DNA from: Bdellovibrio sp. qaytius
GTDB lineage: Bacteria; Bdellovibrionota; Bdellovibrionia; Bdellovibrionales; Bdellovibrionaceae
Assembly: GCA_004011035.1 (NCBI GenBank)
Contig: CP025734.1
Location: forward strand, 2,626,001-2,690,000
Length of the DNA: 64,000 bases
Reading direction: 5' to 3'
Below, in pieces: positions 45,203 to 54,966 of the stretch. A program made the position numbers and the translations under genes. The notes beneath the pieces are model-generated. The model made no database searches. It had not been told where the DNA came from and worked only from the letters and a program-made list of their open reading frames with translations. Each line of letters begins with the position of its first letter. The first letter of the stretch is position 1.

Positions 45203-47071
45203 TTAGTTCTTACCTACGGCTTCAACTGGTAAGCCCATTTGTTCGTAACCACATTCTTCGTTTACGCGGCCTGCAGTGTCTAATTTGTGAAGATAAAGGA
45301 TAACATCCATTTCGCCTTCTAAGGCTGTACCTAAACGATCAAACGCATGCTCAGAATCAGCTAAGTGATTTGTACCAAATGATGTTTCATCAAACCAGTG
45401 GTAGTTAAAATTAACTGGAACTTTGTTTTGCACTGAATGCGTGTTGTACCATTGATCTTTTTTCAATTTGAATACGAACATCCAATGTTTACAACCATCA
45501 GCCGGAGAATTAACTGTTACACCCGGAGATGTGAACCCATCTGAAGCCGACATCTCGTAAGAAGAAGCCACAAATGGAGAGTAAGCTTGGTCGCGTAACT
45601 TTTCAGATCCATCATCATAACCAGAAGCATACCAGTCAGTGTGACGATTAACTGCATCACGGATACGCTCGTAGGCGAAGCCTTTATCAGTTGTTTTAGA
45701 ACCTAAACCTGTTAATGAATTGAATCCTAAGTCAGGGCGTTTCCAGAAAACATCTCTTTGAGATTCCCATGTTTTAACGAATTCCATATGCAAACCATTT
45801 GAGCCAGCCACTTTAGCATCAAATTCAGCTTTTAACTGAGCTTGTTTAGCTTGATGAGCTGTAACTTCTTCGTTTGTCATAACTTTTTCTTCGCCAGTTA
45901 CGTTATCCCACTGAATGAATTCGCCTTTGTCATTTTTGTATAATTCTTCTTCGTAGAATTCGCCTTTTACTGGCATTTTGAAAGCAAATGGGCCAGCCAT
46001 TGGATCTAAATTTGGAACGATGTAAACAGGCTGATCTTCAGTTGAGAAAACCTCATCATGTTTTTGATCACGCAACATCCAAGTAGCGAGTCCAGCACGA
46101 GCTGCCGTCCAACGGTAAGCAAACGGTGCGCTTGCGTATTTTTGACAGATATCTGGATCAGTAACTTTACCAACTGCTGCGGCCTTAAGAACATATTGGC
46201 CATCTTTGTTTCTTGTACAGTTATTAGTGATTGTTGAAGAATACCAAATCATACCATTTGATTCAGGAGAATTTGGTTTAAAGTTCGAATCGCCGCGAAA
46301 GTCATAGATATAATCTAAGTCTTCTTGGCTGCAACGTGCTTTGAATTTATTGAATTCTTTTTTGTAAGCCGCAAATTCTCTGTCAGAATGTTCAAATCCT
46401 GTGTTTGTTTCTACGTACTTTTTAAAGATGAACTTAGTTTCGCAAATCGTAAATGGATCAACGGGCACATCTTCATTGTATTGACCAAGTTTGACTTCAT
46501 ATTTACGAGCTTCATATTCTTTAGCTGCGAAAATCGCGCGCGAATTTCTGATGTAGTTACCGTATGAATTCGCAGACACTTGTGACCATAATTCATTGCG
46601 AATATTGATCGTTTTTTGTGGTGTCGTTGGCAAAGTGTACATTCTGTTTACCCAACGAATTTTTTCTTTAATTAATGTTGGGCGATCACGAAACTCACCG
46701 CAAAGTAATGTCATAAACGCATTGGCATTTTTACGACCATTTTTAACTTCTTGAATATCTGCTGGAAATTCAGCCGGAACATCAACAAGGTCTTTACCGT
46801 TTTTTAAGTTGTAAGTATAAAGAGGGCCCGAGTAAAAATAGAAACTATATGGTGAAACCTTAGCTAATACTTTAACAGCGTTGATCACATCTTTATTTTT
46901 GTAATTCGGCATTGGAATATCAGCCGAATTTCTTTTTCCGACGCAATAATTAGCCCAGATTTGCTCTGGATTTGAACCCGCAGGAATTGGCGGCATGATT
47001 TCGCTCATCGAAGCAGCCGACACATTTAAAGAACCAACTAATAAGCTTGAAATTAATAATATTTTTTTCAT
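45203..47071 (-). CDS. large secreted protein with ADP-ribosyltransferase-like C-terminal pattern
   Basis: This 622-residue protein has a signal peptide (1-19). No family was recognised over the first 420 residues. The C-terminal 180 residues show a pattern like cholera-toxin-type ADP-ribosyltransferases: R445 in FWKRPD, S503-S504 in FVASSYEMSASDGF (compare FVSTS...A..F), a hydrophobic strand WMFVFKL, and EGEMDVIL with E585-x-E587. Spacing Arg to Ser is 58, close to the toxin's 54; Ser to Glu is 82, longer than 50. This is a motif-level candidate only. It is placed between a lipoprotein and ftsQ. Confidence 0.7.
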   Translation of the reverse strand: MKKILLISSLLVGSLNVSAASMSEIMPPIPAGSNPEQIWANYCVGKRNSADIPMPNYKNKDVINAVKVLAKVSPYSFYFYSGPLYTYNLKNGKDLVDVPAEFPADIQEVKNGRKNANAFMTLLCGEFRDRPTLIKEKIRWVNRMYTLPTTPQKTINIRNELWSQVSANSYGNYIRNSRAIFAAKEYEARKYEVKLGQYNEDVPVDPFTICETKFIFKKYVETNTGFEHSDREFAAYKKEFNKFKARCSQEDLDYIYDFRGDSNFKPNSPESNGMIWYSSTITNNCTRNKDGQYVLKAAAVGKVTDPDICQKYASAPFAYRWTAARAGLATWMLRDQKHDEVFSTEDQPVYIVPNLDPMAGPFAFKMPVKGEFYEEELYKNDKGEFIQWDNVTGEEKVMTNEEVTAHQAKQAQLKAEFDAKVAGSNGLHMEFVKTWESQRDVFWKRPDLGFNSLTGLGSKTTDKGFAYERIRDAVNRHTDWYASGYDDGSEKLRDQAYSPFVASSYEMSASDGFTSPGVTVNSPADGCKHWMFVFKLKKDQWYNTHSVQNKVPVNFNYHWFDETSFGTNHLADSEHAFDRLGTALEGEMDVILYLHKLDTAGRVNEECGYEQMGLPVEAVGKN

Positions 47072-47082
47072 GTGATGATTCC

Positions 47083-47553
47083 TTAGTTAACTTTCTTTGC
47101 AACAACAACTTTGCTCGAGAATACAGGAGCTAAGCCGTAAGAATTTCTTTTTGCCGTACAAGGGTTGTAAGGCGCAGAAAATTTTGCGCAAACATAAGGT
47201 TTAGCAGATTGGTCTTTTTGAACCTTTACTGCAATTTTACGCCAACGAGTGATCCAACCTTTTTGAGCTGGTGTGATTTGATTCATTGGAAAACCAACAA
47301 TTGATCTTTCAGAGTCAGTATCTAAAACCTGGTCATTATTGCAATCAAGTTGCATCACATAAGCGCGGTCATCGATTTTTTCAGATGAATTCAAATCAAC
47401 TGCATTTCTAGATGTTTCGCTTGAACTTAACCAACCACATTGCTGAACTTCCATAGTCGTTACGCTTGAAGGCATACGGTCATCTTCCACCATAGTTTTA
47501 TGTCCGCACGATGCTAACAATAATAATGCGGCAATAACTGAAAGCTTTTTCAT
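47083..47553 (-). CDS. small lipoprotein
   Basis: This 156-residue protein has a lipobox LASC (Cys16) after a short signal. The mature part has four other cysteines (QCGW, LDCNN, VCAKF, PCTAK), probably two disulfides. Its ATG overlaps the stop of the PLD-like gene by one base. It is 11 bases before the ART-like gene. The three are one unit; the lipoprotein may anchor or chaperone the secreted partner. Family not recognised. Confidence 0.7.
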   Translation of the reverse strand: MKKLSVIAALLLLASCGHKTMVEDDRMPSSVTTMEVQQCGWLSSSETSRNAVDLNSSEKIDDRAYVMQLDCNNDQVLDTDSERSIVGFPMNQITPAQKGWITRWRKIAVKVQKDQSAKPYVCAKFSAPYNPCTAKRNSYGLAPVFSSKVVVAKKVN

Positions 47554-49025
47554 TATTTATTCTCCGTTTGATTTTTAATAATAGGTTGATCAATTAATAA
47601 ATCATTTACTGACCCAGTTTTAGGAAGGTCTTCAGTTTTAGTCGCTAAATCGTTCCAAGTGTGAACGTAGTGCTCTGCAAATCTTTGCACAACAGCTGGA
47701 ATAGTTACGTAGTAAGAGTTTTCCCAATTTTTATTGAAGCCAGCACCTGTTAAGTTGGCTGAACCTGTAAATACCGCTTTGAAATCTGAAGGAGTATCAC
47801 CTTTAGAATTTTTATCAGCAAAAATTAAGTATTTGCTGTGGTGTAATTGATGTTCTGCAGAGTTCGTTTCCATGAACTTAACTTGTGCGCCTTGTTGTTC
47901 AAGCTTTTGCATTTTAAAATACTCTTCAGGCATAGTGTCGCCTTCTTGAAAGCTAGGATCCATAGCTTTGTAGTATGTATCATCATCAGCAACGATTCTC
48001 ATGTCAGGGCTAAACTTCGCATTCGACATTCTTTTCGAAAGACCATTCACCATTTTAGAGTAGAAAAATCTGTGGCAAGCCATCCAGATTCTTTTTGCGT
48101 TGTTGATACCTGGAGTACCCGCTTCAACATCACCGTTTAACATGTAATCAACAGCTGTTTTTTTACCGTTACCAGTTGGCTCGCCTTCACCAGGAACGAA
48201 AAATACTTTAATGTCTTTTTCAACGGGAGCCTTAATAGCATCGCGGCAAGTTCTGATCGCGTTGATGTAAGCTGTCGCTGAACGCCCCGTCACTTCATCC
48301 CATTCAGCATTCATTGCACAAACATGAGATTGCGCAAATTGCGAATTCGCATTTGTTGTAATGAAGTTCCAGTTTTCATGATGGATCACCGGACCAGAAG
48401 TCATGTTTCCAGATGAAAAAACCATTTTAAATTCATTGTTTGAATGTGGATTGATAATAAAGAATTTATTATGAGCGTAACCTAAGTCACCTTCCATACC
48501 ACGTAATTTCATTTGAACGTTTTCTGGAGAACAAGCGACTAATTCATTTGCCACTGTTTGATCTTCAGTGCTGCTCATTACGAAATGAATTTTTACACCT
48601 TTTTTAGCCACTTCACATAAAGCTTTTGAAACAGCTTTGTTTCTGAAAGATAAATAAGTGAAGAAAATTTCTTTTACATTAGGTTGATTGATCCACTCAA
48701 CTAAACGGTATTGCGGAGACTGTGGACGATCACCTGAACGTTTTAAATCGTATTTATTTTTGCAATACACGTTCTCTGGTTTTTGCGTTAATTTTTTACC
48801 GCCAACACTGAACACATCTTGCGTGTAAGTATAAACGCCGCACTCAGGATCAGAGAATAAAACTTCGTAATTATAAGGTGTGTAGTCTTGCAAACGATCG
48901 AAGTATTTAACTTCTTGATTTTGCTGAACTTCTTCTTGCGCAACTTTACGATTGAATGGTGACGTTTGACATGACAATACGAATGCCAAACAGCTTCCAA
49001 TAGCCGCTTTCTTCCATGAAAACAT
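47553..49025 (-). CDS. phospholipase D-like lipoprotein (1)
   Basis: This protein of about 490 residues has two HxK motifs: HNKFFIINP around residue 190 and HSKYLIFADK near 405, each followed by a Ser/Gly-Asn segment (SSGNMTSG, TGSANLTGAG), as in PLD-superfamily phosphodiesterases. The lipobox is LSC. The usual Asp eight positions from His is Asn in the first copy and Ala in the second (Asp one later). The ATG at 49025 has GGAGGAG before it. It could cut phospholipids or nucleic acids; unknown. Confidence 0.82.
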   Translation of the reverse strand: MFSWKKAAIGSCLAFVLSCQTSPFNRKVAQEEVQQNQEVKYFDRLQDYTPYNYEVLFSDPECGVYTYTQDVFSVGGKKLTQKPENVYCKNKYDLKRSGDRPQSPQYRLVEWINQPNVKEIFFTYLSFRNKAVSKALCEVAKKGVKIHFVMSSTEDQTVANELVACSPENVQMKLRGMEGDLGYAHNKFFIINPHSNNEFKMVFSSGNMTSGPVIHHENWNFITTNANSQFAQSHVCAMNAEWDEVTGRSATAYINAIRTCRDAIKAPVEKDIKVFFVPGEGEPTGNGKKTAVDYMLNGDVEAGTPGINNAKRIWMACHRFFYSKMVNGLSKRMSNAKFSPDMRIVADDDTYYKAMDPSFQEGDTMPEEYFKMQKLEQQGAQVKFMETNSAEHQLHHSKYLIFADKNSKGDTPSDFKAVFTGSANLTGAGFNKNWENSYYVTIPAVVQRFAEHYVHTWNDLATKTEDLPKTGSVNDLLIDQPIIKNQTENK

Positions 49026-49090
49026 AGCAGTCTCCTCCGCTGATAATACAGACACTTTCAGAGTAAAGGAGAATGTGTTTTTTTAAAATA

Positions 49091-49123
49091 GAAATAAAAA
49101 AGAGCTCAGGTCAGTGAGCTCTT
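49091..49123 (-). terminator. Rho-independent terminator after PLD-like gene 2
   Basis: On the minus strand AAGAGCTCA/TGAGCTCTT makes a perfect 9-bp stem with a 6-base loop, then TTTTATTTC. It separates the second PLD-like gene (stop at 49164) from the first one. Confidence 0.85.
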
Positions 49124-49163
49124 ATGTTAAGACTATCGTCTAGTAACTAGGTTGTTTGTTTAT

Positions 49164-51119
49164 TTACTCTTCTGTCGGAGCTGGACTAACGTCTGCAGTT
49201 TGCGAAACCGCAGAAGATGACGGCCACATTTTTTCGTCGAACTCTTTGTTGAAAGCTTTCATGACATCTAACTCAGTTGTTTTATTTCTGATTGTAACCA
49301 TGTTCTCGTCATTAATATCGTTACCCGTTTGTGACCAGTTTTGTGAACCGATAACGATAACTTCAGTTTTAAATGAACCATCAGCTTGCTTACGCGATAA
49401 TGTTGCTGTTTTATGATGATTTAAACCGTTCCAGTTATTTTTTCTAACTTCAACTGAACCCGTTGGGTTTTTAGCAAATGGATTTTCTTCAAGTAAGTTA
49501 CCATCTTTAGCTTTCCACCAAGAGTTTGCACCAGCGCCAGTTAAGTTATCAAATACGATGCGAATATCTACTCCACGAGCTACAGCGGATTGCATAGCGC
49601 GAACCATTTCATATCCGCCACCACCAAACATTGAAATACGCAATAAATCACCCGATTTAGCCGAGTAAACTAAAGGTAATAAAACACGGTGCTCACCATC
49701 ATCTGTTGGTGAAAAGTGAACGCGGGCTTCAGTGCCATCAGTGAATGTGAAATAACGAAAAGTGTTCGGGCGTTTTTTATCGTGAAATGCACCTGTTAAT
49801 AATGTTTTAGGTTTTGAAGCGCTATCATTACTGCCTTGGTGCATTTCTGTAAATTCAGCCAAGAAAGAATTAGCGATCGCATTATTTTTAATAAGTATTG
49901 CTAGATTTGAATTTGATTCATCACCCATACAAGTGCGAGCCACGTTTGTTGTGCCCGACCAAACACTGCGTGAACCATCATTTTTTTCAAACACGATAAA
50001 TTTATTATGCATGATACCTGTAAATGGATATTCAATATGTGCACGAGCTTCTTCATTGGTTTTAAACGGAGAATTCACTAAGCGTAATAACTGTAAGTTA
50101 TTTGCATACTGAAACGAGGTGCGTGATAAAGTTTCTTTGTAATTTGTTAAATCTTTATTCAAAGCAATCCAAGTTAAGTCTTGCGCTTGTAAATCATAGA
50201 TCTTTGTTGTTGCTGGTGGCTTTATAAACATATCTTTCAACAAATATTTACGCATATCAAACTTAGTCATTGTTTTAGATAATTCAGCAACGTCAGTTAA
50301 ATACTGCTCAGCCCAGCTTGGTGGAGCGAAAGCTGCATTTTCTTTATCTGTTGGGTTAATATATGCCCAATCTAATTCAACTTTTTTATCACCTAAAGCA
50401 TAATGACCATCGGCTGTTTTAGTCATATTGTAATCGCGCGGAAAACCATTGGCTTGGCCTTCATCAGAAACATCCATGACCGCGTAAGTCGCCACACCGG
50501 CTTTAACTTTTTCAGCAATCGCATTAAATACAGAAGACATAGTGCCTTGAATGTCATCGATGCCATAGATGGCCATGAACATTTTCTTTTCGCCTTCAGT
50601 CCTGATTTTATCAGCCATGATTTTAGCGACTGTTTTTTCTGGAATAACAAAAGTCTCTTGTTTGTTTTTATAATTATTAAACCAACCTTGAGTGAAGAAA
50701 TACTCAAGCTCTAATGAATCACCTGCGCGAACTGGCGCACCTAAGTTATCCATTGTTTCAACGCGCATTTTTAATTTTGGAGCTACTGTAGGTTTTGCCT
50801 CTAAACAACCCCAGTCTTCTACATCTTCACAGAATAAAAATTGTGTTGATGAATTTAAAATACGAGTTAATTGAAATTTAAAATTTGGTTTATCAGGAGT
50901 TAACCCAATTGAAACTAAGTAAGAAGCAATCTTATCGATTTTATCAGCCGACACCTTAGGAAGTGCTTTTTTAACGGCCGCTGTTGTGACCTGCACTTGG
51001 TTTTCTTCTAAAGCCATCGGAGCTAAGAAAAATGATCTGGCCAAAACTGGCTGGCTGATCATTTGTACCAATGTGAGACACGCTAAACCGATATTTAATT
51101 TGTTCTTTAAGGTTTTCAT
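49164..51119 (-). CDS. phospholipase D-like secreted protein (2)
   Basis: This protein of about 651 residues has a signal peptide (1-27 from the ATG at 51119; a longer reading to 51224 adds an unlikely Trp/Cys-rich region). Two PLD motifs are seen: HNKFIVFEK with SGTTNVA, and HHKTATLSRK with IGSQNWSQTG. In both, the canonical Asp is absent (Glu, Ser). The N-terminal 250 residues are a large extra domain with no name I can give. It has no Shine-Dalgarno. Paralogue of the neighbouring 47553 gene. Confidence 0.8.
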   Translation of the reverse strand: MKTLKNKLNIGLACLTLVQMISQPVLARSFFLAPMALEENQVQVTTAAVKKALPKVSADKIDKIASYLVSIGLTPDKPNFKFQLTRILNSSTQFLFCEDVEDWGCLEAKPTVAPKLKMRVETMDNLGAPVRAGDSLELEYFFTQGWFNNYKNKQETFVIPEKTVAKIMADKIRTEGEKKMFMAIYGIDDIQGTMSSVFNAIAEKVKAGVATYAVMDVSDEGQANGFPRDYNMTKTADGHYALGDKKVELDWAYINPTDKENAAFAPPSWAEQYLTDVAELSKTMTKFDMRKYLLKDMFIKPPATTKIYDLQAQDLTWIALNKDLTNYKETLSRTSFQYANNLQLLRLVNSPFKTNEEARAHIEYPFTGIMHNKFIVFEKNDGSRSVWSGTTNVARTCMGDESNSNLAILIKNNAIANSFLAEFTEMHQGSNDSASKPKTLLTGAFHDKKRPNTFRYFTFTDGTEARVHFSPTDDGEHRVLLPLVYSAKSGDLLRISMFGGGGYEMVRAMQSAVARGVDIRIVFDNLTGAGANSWWKAKDGNLLEENPFAKNPTGSVEVRKNNWNGLNHHKTATLSRKQADGSFKTEVIVIGSQNWSQTGNDINDENMVTIRNKTTELDVMKAFNKEFDEKMWPSSSAVSQTADVSPAPTEE

Positions 51120-51316
51120 ATAAAGGTAATAGAGCACTCTGGGTGCCACCCTTAACCAACTATAAGTTTTCTGATAGCTTTTAAGTGACCAGGGTTTACA
51201 AAGCCCGCAAAAAACGGCACACACAGCGTTCGAGTCTGAGACACTAAATACATAAAATCACAGACAAAAGTGTGAATTTAATCAATGCCAGGCTTAGTTT
51301 TTCCGATAAAGATATT

Positions 51317-52480
51317 GTGAAAAAGAGCTTAACTTCAGCCTTCATCATAACCCCGTTTTTAGTGTTTTCGGCACTGGCTATGGCTAGCGGCAAGACCGCA
51401 TATTTATCGACATTAGAAGACGATGATAGCGGTACACCGATTTACAATTGCCAACAAAAAAAATGTACCGAACAAGAATCTGTAATTTTAAATCGTTCAG
51501 CCACAGTTCAAATTACGGGTGCAGAATTTAAAGGGTTTATGAATGATCCTTTTGATGATGATGAAGTCACAGAACTTTTTGTGCCGGTTGAGTATTCATA
51601 TTTAGATTCGCAAAGCCCGAATAAATTTAAAACTGGCAAAGGTTTTTTACCTAAGTATTTATTATCAGAAAAAAATCAAAGCGCGTTCTTTTCAATTGAA
51701 GAAGAAAGCAATAGCCGTATGCCTGCAGCTGTTGTTGTTCCGAAAAAAATGAACCCCTTAAAAACAGCGACGCAAATTTACGAACTGGTTGGCGAATGCC
51801 CACTGGCTAACCCGATGGCGATGCCCAAAAAATTATCGAAAGATAATGTTTTTGATTCTTACGTTTATAATAAATTAAAAAAACAAAAAATTCCTCGTTT
51901 AGTGAATGAACAAATGAAACCGATGACCTTTGAAGATCTGATGAATATCGATTCTTTAGCGCGCACAATTTACGGCGAGATGGGTAAATGTTTTAGAAAA
52001 GGATTACAATATCCAATTGCTGCAGCTCTTGTAGCGGTCAACCGCTTAGAAAATAAATCACGTTTCAAAGAATGGACAAGCAGCAAAGTAAAACGCAAAA
52101 TGGCCAGCGTTCCGCCATTAACTCGTATCGTAACAACGCCAGAAAAATTTAATGTTTGGAAAGCGTATGACGGCGGTAAAGTGAATGGCCCTCTTCATCA
52201 CAGCTTATGCCCTGCACGAACTGTGAATAAACCTTTCTGGAAAACAGATAAAGCCAGCCAAGCTGAAGTTGATATTTGGAAAAATGCTGTACGCATTGCC
52301 ACTGAAGCTGTGATGTTTCCGTCCAAATTTAAAACGCGCTCACCGGCGATGAAAAATATTAATTTTTATACCTCGGGCATGGGTCAGTACAAAGATTACG
52401 CTCAGGTTTTTCCGTTCGTGAATGATCGTCCGTTAGAAAATTTTGATTGCATCGAGATGTGGAAAGAACCTGGTAAATAA
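51317..52480 (+). CDS. SleB-like cell-wall hydrolase (1)
   Basis: This protein of about 387 residues has its start at a GTG at 51317 to give a normal signal peptide; an alternative GTG at 51272 adds 15 residues. The N-terminal third (residues 30-120) has an SH3-like look and shares the LEDDD stretch with the next gene. The C-terminal half has LARTIYGEMGKC, AALVAVNRLENK, and TSGMG, matching the Hydrolase_2/SleB fold, where the Glu after YG is catalytic. It overlaps its paralogue (TAATG). Probably acts on peptidoglycan, own or prey. Confidence 0.78.
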   Translation: MKKSLTSAFIITPFLVFSALAMASGKTAYLSTLEDDDSGTPIYNCQQKKCTEQESVILNRSATVQITGAEFKGFMNDPFDDDEVTELFVPVEYSYLDSQSPNKFKTGKGFLPKYLLSEKNQSAFFSIEEESNSRMPAAVVVPKKMNPLKTATQIYELVGECPLANPMAMPKKLSKDNVFDSYVYNKLKKQKIPRLVNEQMKPMTFEDLMNIDSLARTIYGEMGKCFRKGLQYPIAAALVAVNRLENKSRFKEWTSSKVKRKMASVPPLTRIVTTPEKFNVWKAYDGGKVNGPLHHSLCPARTVNKPFWKTDKASQAEVDIWKNAVRIATEAVMFPSKFKTRSPAMKNINFYTSGMGQYKDYAQVFPFVNDRPLENFDCIEMWKEPGK

Positions 52481-53817
52481 TGAAGCTCTTTGTTCGCGTT
52501 CTGATTTTGTTTTTAGTAAGTGTTACAACTTATGCCGCAAATAAAAATGTACAGACAAAACCAAAATTCACACCCATTGATGCTTATCTAGGAAATCTAG
52601 AAGATGACGATGACACTGTTACAGTGTTTAGCACACCCACTGCAAACTGGAAAAACTGTACGCGCGTTAAAGATGTTAACGGTGCGGTCTACTGTCAAGA
52701 AGCCTTAGGTTGGCCAGGCAAAGAGGCCACCATTAAAATTATTGGCCCTGATGAAAAACATAAAATCACTGATCCTTTTTCTGGTAAAGAAGTAAATGAA
52801 ACTTTTGTTAAAGTTTGGTTTCACTATACTAAAAAAGTCAGAAGTGCTGACGGCACGGTGAAAACTATCGAAAAAGAAGATACAGGTTATCTTCCGAAAT
52901 ATACTTTAACAGCTAAAAAACAAGCTCCCGTGTACTCTACGAATCTTAAAAAATTATCTGAAGATTGCCCACCTACGGCTGATCCGGTGAAAAAAATTCT
53001 ACCGACAATGGATCAAATTCTACGCGGGCAACAAAATCAAACTGTTGTTACTGCTGCCGATGAAATTTCAAAAGTTGTTGGTAAATGTTTAGTGTCTCCG
53101 CCAACGTCTGAACCAAGAAATTTACCGAGCTCAAATGTTTATGATGCGCTTGTTGTTTCAAAAATTCGTTCGCAAGCTGTACCTAAATTAAAAACTGAAA
53201 CTAATAAGCCAATGACACAAGCTGATCTTATCAACATCGATGCCTTAGCTAGAACTCTTTACGGTGAAATGGGTGGCTGTTTTAAAAAAGGTTTACAATA
53301 CCCGATGGCCGTAGCACGTGTGGCTTTAAACCGCTTAGATAACGAAGATAAATGGGATGAATACACGGCAACAAATACTAGTCGCACGAATCAGCCAATA
53401 CCAAAATTAACTCAGCTGTTAACGACTCCAGAAAAATTTAATAACTGGACAGGTAAAAGTGATAACGGCCCACTTCACCAAAGTTTATGCCCACCTACGC
53501 AATTAGGAAAGCCCTTCTGGAAAGAAGATTCAGCCAGCGCCGAAGAAGCTGCCATCTGGAAAAACGCTGTTCGCATCGCCACTGAAGCGGTTTTATACCC
53601 GACACAATTTAAAGCTCGCTCACCGCAAATGAAGAATGTGCATTTTTACACTTCAGGCATGGGTAAATTTATGAATTCACGCCGCGTAAGCGCGTCAGTA
53701 GATGGTCGTTCGTTAGGTAATACAGATTGCGTTGAGCTCTGGACAGACCCAACACCAAAGCCTTCCGAAGCGAAAGCTAAGCCTGCAAAAGCCAAGGCTA
53801 AAACTAAACGTAAATAG
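52480..53817 (+). CDS. SleB-like cell-wall hydrolase (2), tandem paralogue
   Basis: This 445-residue protein has a signal peptide to about residue 19, an N-terminal domain starting LEDDDDTV, and the same C-terminal domain with LARTLYGEMGGC, VARVALNRLDNE and FYTSGMGKF as the preceding gene. The last 20 residues are Lys/Ala/Pro-rich, which could bind cell wall or DNA. Its start overlaps the previous stop by one base. Likely a tandem duplication. Confidence 0.78.
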   Translation: MKLFVRVLILFLVSVTTYAANKNVQTKPKFTPIDAYLGNLEDDDDTVTVFSTPTANWKNCTRVKDVNGAVYCQEALGWPGKEATIKIIGPDEKHKITDPFSGKEVNETFVKVWFHYTKKVRSADGTVKTIEKEDTGYLPKYTLTAKKQAPVYSTNLKKLSEDCPPTADPVKKILPTMDQILRGQQNQTVVTAADEISKVVGKCLVSPPTSEPRNLPSSNVYDALVVSKIRSQAVPKLKTETNKPMTQADLINIDALARTLYGEMGGCFKKGLQYPMAVARVALNRLDNEDKWDEYTATNTSRTNQPIPKLTQLLTTPEKFNNWTGKSDNGPLHQSLCPPTQLGKPFWKEDSASAEEAAIWKNAVRIATEAVLYPTQFKARSPQMKNVHFYTSGMGKFMNSRRVSASVDGRSLGNTDCVELWTDPTPKPSEAKAKPAKAKAKTKRK

Positions 53818-53819
53818 TC

Positions 53820-54326
53820 TTAGTAAGTGATTAAAGATTTAATCGGTTCGTTTTTAAATTTCATATCATTTAAAAACGTTAGATTAATTAAAACTAAAAT
53901 GTCAGTGACTTTGTATCCGGCTTTCTCACAAAGGCTCGTAGAAGCTTTCAAAGTTCCACCTGTCGCTAACACATCATCTACGATCACAGCGCGCAATGGC
54001 TTTAGTGTTGGCGCGATCTCTAATGTGGCTTCACCGTATTCAAGTTTATAAGATTCTTTAATCGTTGGCGGCGGTAATTTACCAGCTTTACGTAAAGGTA
54101 AAAATCCTTTGCTATAATGCGCAGCTAAGGCTGCCGCAAAAATAAATCCGCGAGATTCAATACCTACGAAAACATCAACTTCATTTAAATTAATTAAACT
54201 ACCAAAATCTTCAGTTACATTTCTAAAAGCCTGAGCATCTTGTAACAACGGCGTTACATCACGAAACATTACTCCAGGAATTGGAAAATCAGCCACATCA
54301 CGAATTAAATTTTGATAAGATTTCAT
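53820..54326 (-). CDS. apt: adenine phosphoribosyltransferase
   Basis: This 168-residue protein has the PRPP-binding motif VIVDDVLATGGT (about 113-124), and ESRGFIFAAALA, typical of Apt. It turns adenine plus PRPP into AMP for salvage, which fits the nucleoside importer at the start of the window. It converges with the wall hydrolase pair with 2 bases between. The transposase lies directly upstream. Confidence 0.93.
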   Translation of the reverse strand: MKSYQNLIRDVADFPIPGVMFRDVTPLLQDAQAFRNVTEDFGSLINLNEVDVFVGIESRGFIFAAALAAHYSKGFLPLRKAGKLPPPTIKESYKLEYGEATLEIAPTLKPLRAVIVDDVLATGGTLKASTSLCEKAGYKVTDILVLINLTFLNDMKFKNEPIKSLITY

Positions 54327-54357
54327 AGCCCCAACCTAACCGAACTTTCAACGGCGA

Positions 54358-54960
54358 TCAAGAACTCCACAACATGGCATACTCTATGGAGGTCAGCCCC
54401 TTTAAACGCTCTTTTTTATAAGCAATTTTACCTTCAGCCTCTTTTTTATTAAGCTGAATATAATCCCTAACAATTTTATAAGCCCTAAAGCCCTTCACCA
54501 CACGCGTAAATGGCCGAAACAACCACAACTTAGGGCTGCTGACCTGCACTTTCTTCGACGCTTTTGGGGTACCGGTCACACTTTTTAACAGACCTTGTTT
54601 TCCAAACTCTTGCGCGATTTGACCAGCAACAACGCGAAAGAAATGCTGCCCCTGTGCACGACGAGAAAGACGCACTAACAAATGACAGTGATCTCCACAA
54701 ATGGCCACTTGCTCGACATTGATAAAAAATCTTTTTGCATAACGCTTGATAACTCGCACCACGATTTGGTGAGCCTGTGGAGATCTAAATCCAGAGCGCA
54801 TATGAAATCGATTGGCTTTTAGAACAAGATGCACAGGCTTACTCGGCGACAGCGGACGAAACCCGCGTCCCTTGCGCTTTTGCCGAAGACTTCCCCCATG
54901 GCTTAAAGTGACTCCTTTGAGCCAAGATTTATTTTTGTGGTTTTGGTGACCGATACCCAT
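54358..54960 (-). mobile_element. IS200/RAYT-type Y1 transposase gene
   Basis: This 200-residue product has the HUH motif H91-C-H93 in GDHCHLLV, the KPVHLVLKANRFH start typical of Y1 transposases, and Tyr candidates at 161 or 167 (YKIVRDYIQLN). It is GC-rich against its neighbours (one 60-base line counts 63%, against roughly 40% around), suggesting transfer. A single gene without obvious partners fits the REP-associated (RAYT) or IS200-like groups. It is inserted between rpoN and apt. Confidence 0.75.
54946..54958. repeat. 13-base direct repeat, copy 1 (inside the transposase start)
   Basis: GTGACCGATACCC overlaps codons 2-5 of the transposase. An identical copy is at 55077-55089, 131 bases away, on the rpoN side. 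The pair may mark a duplicated element end or a recognition site. Confidence 0.6.
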
Positions 54961-54966
54961 ATGAAG

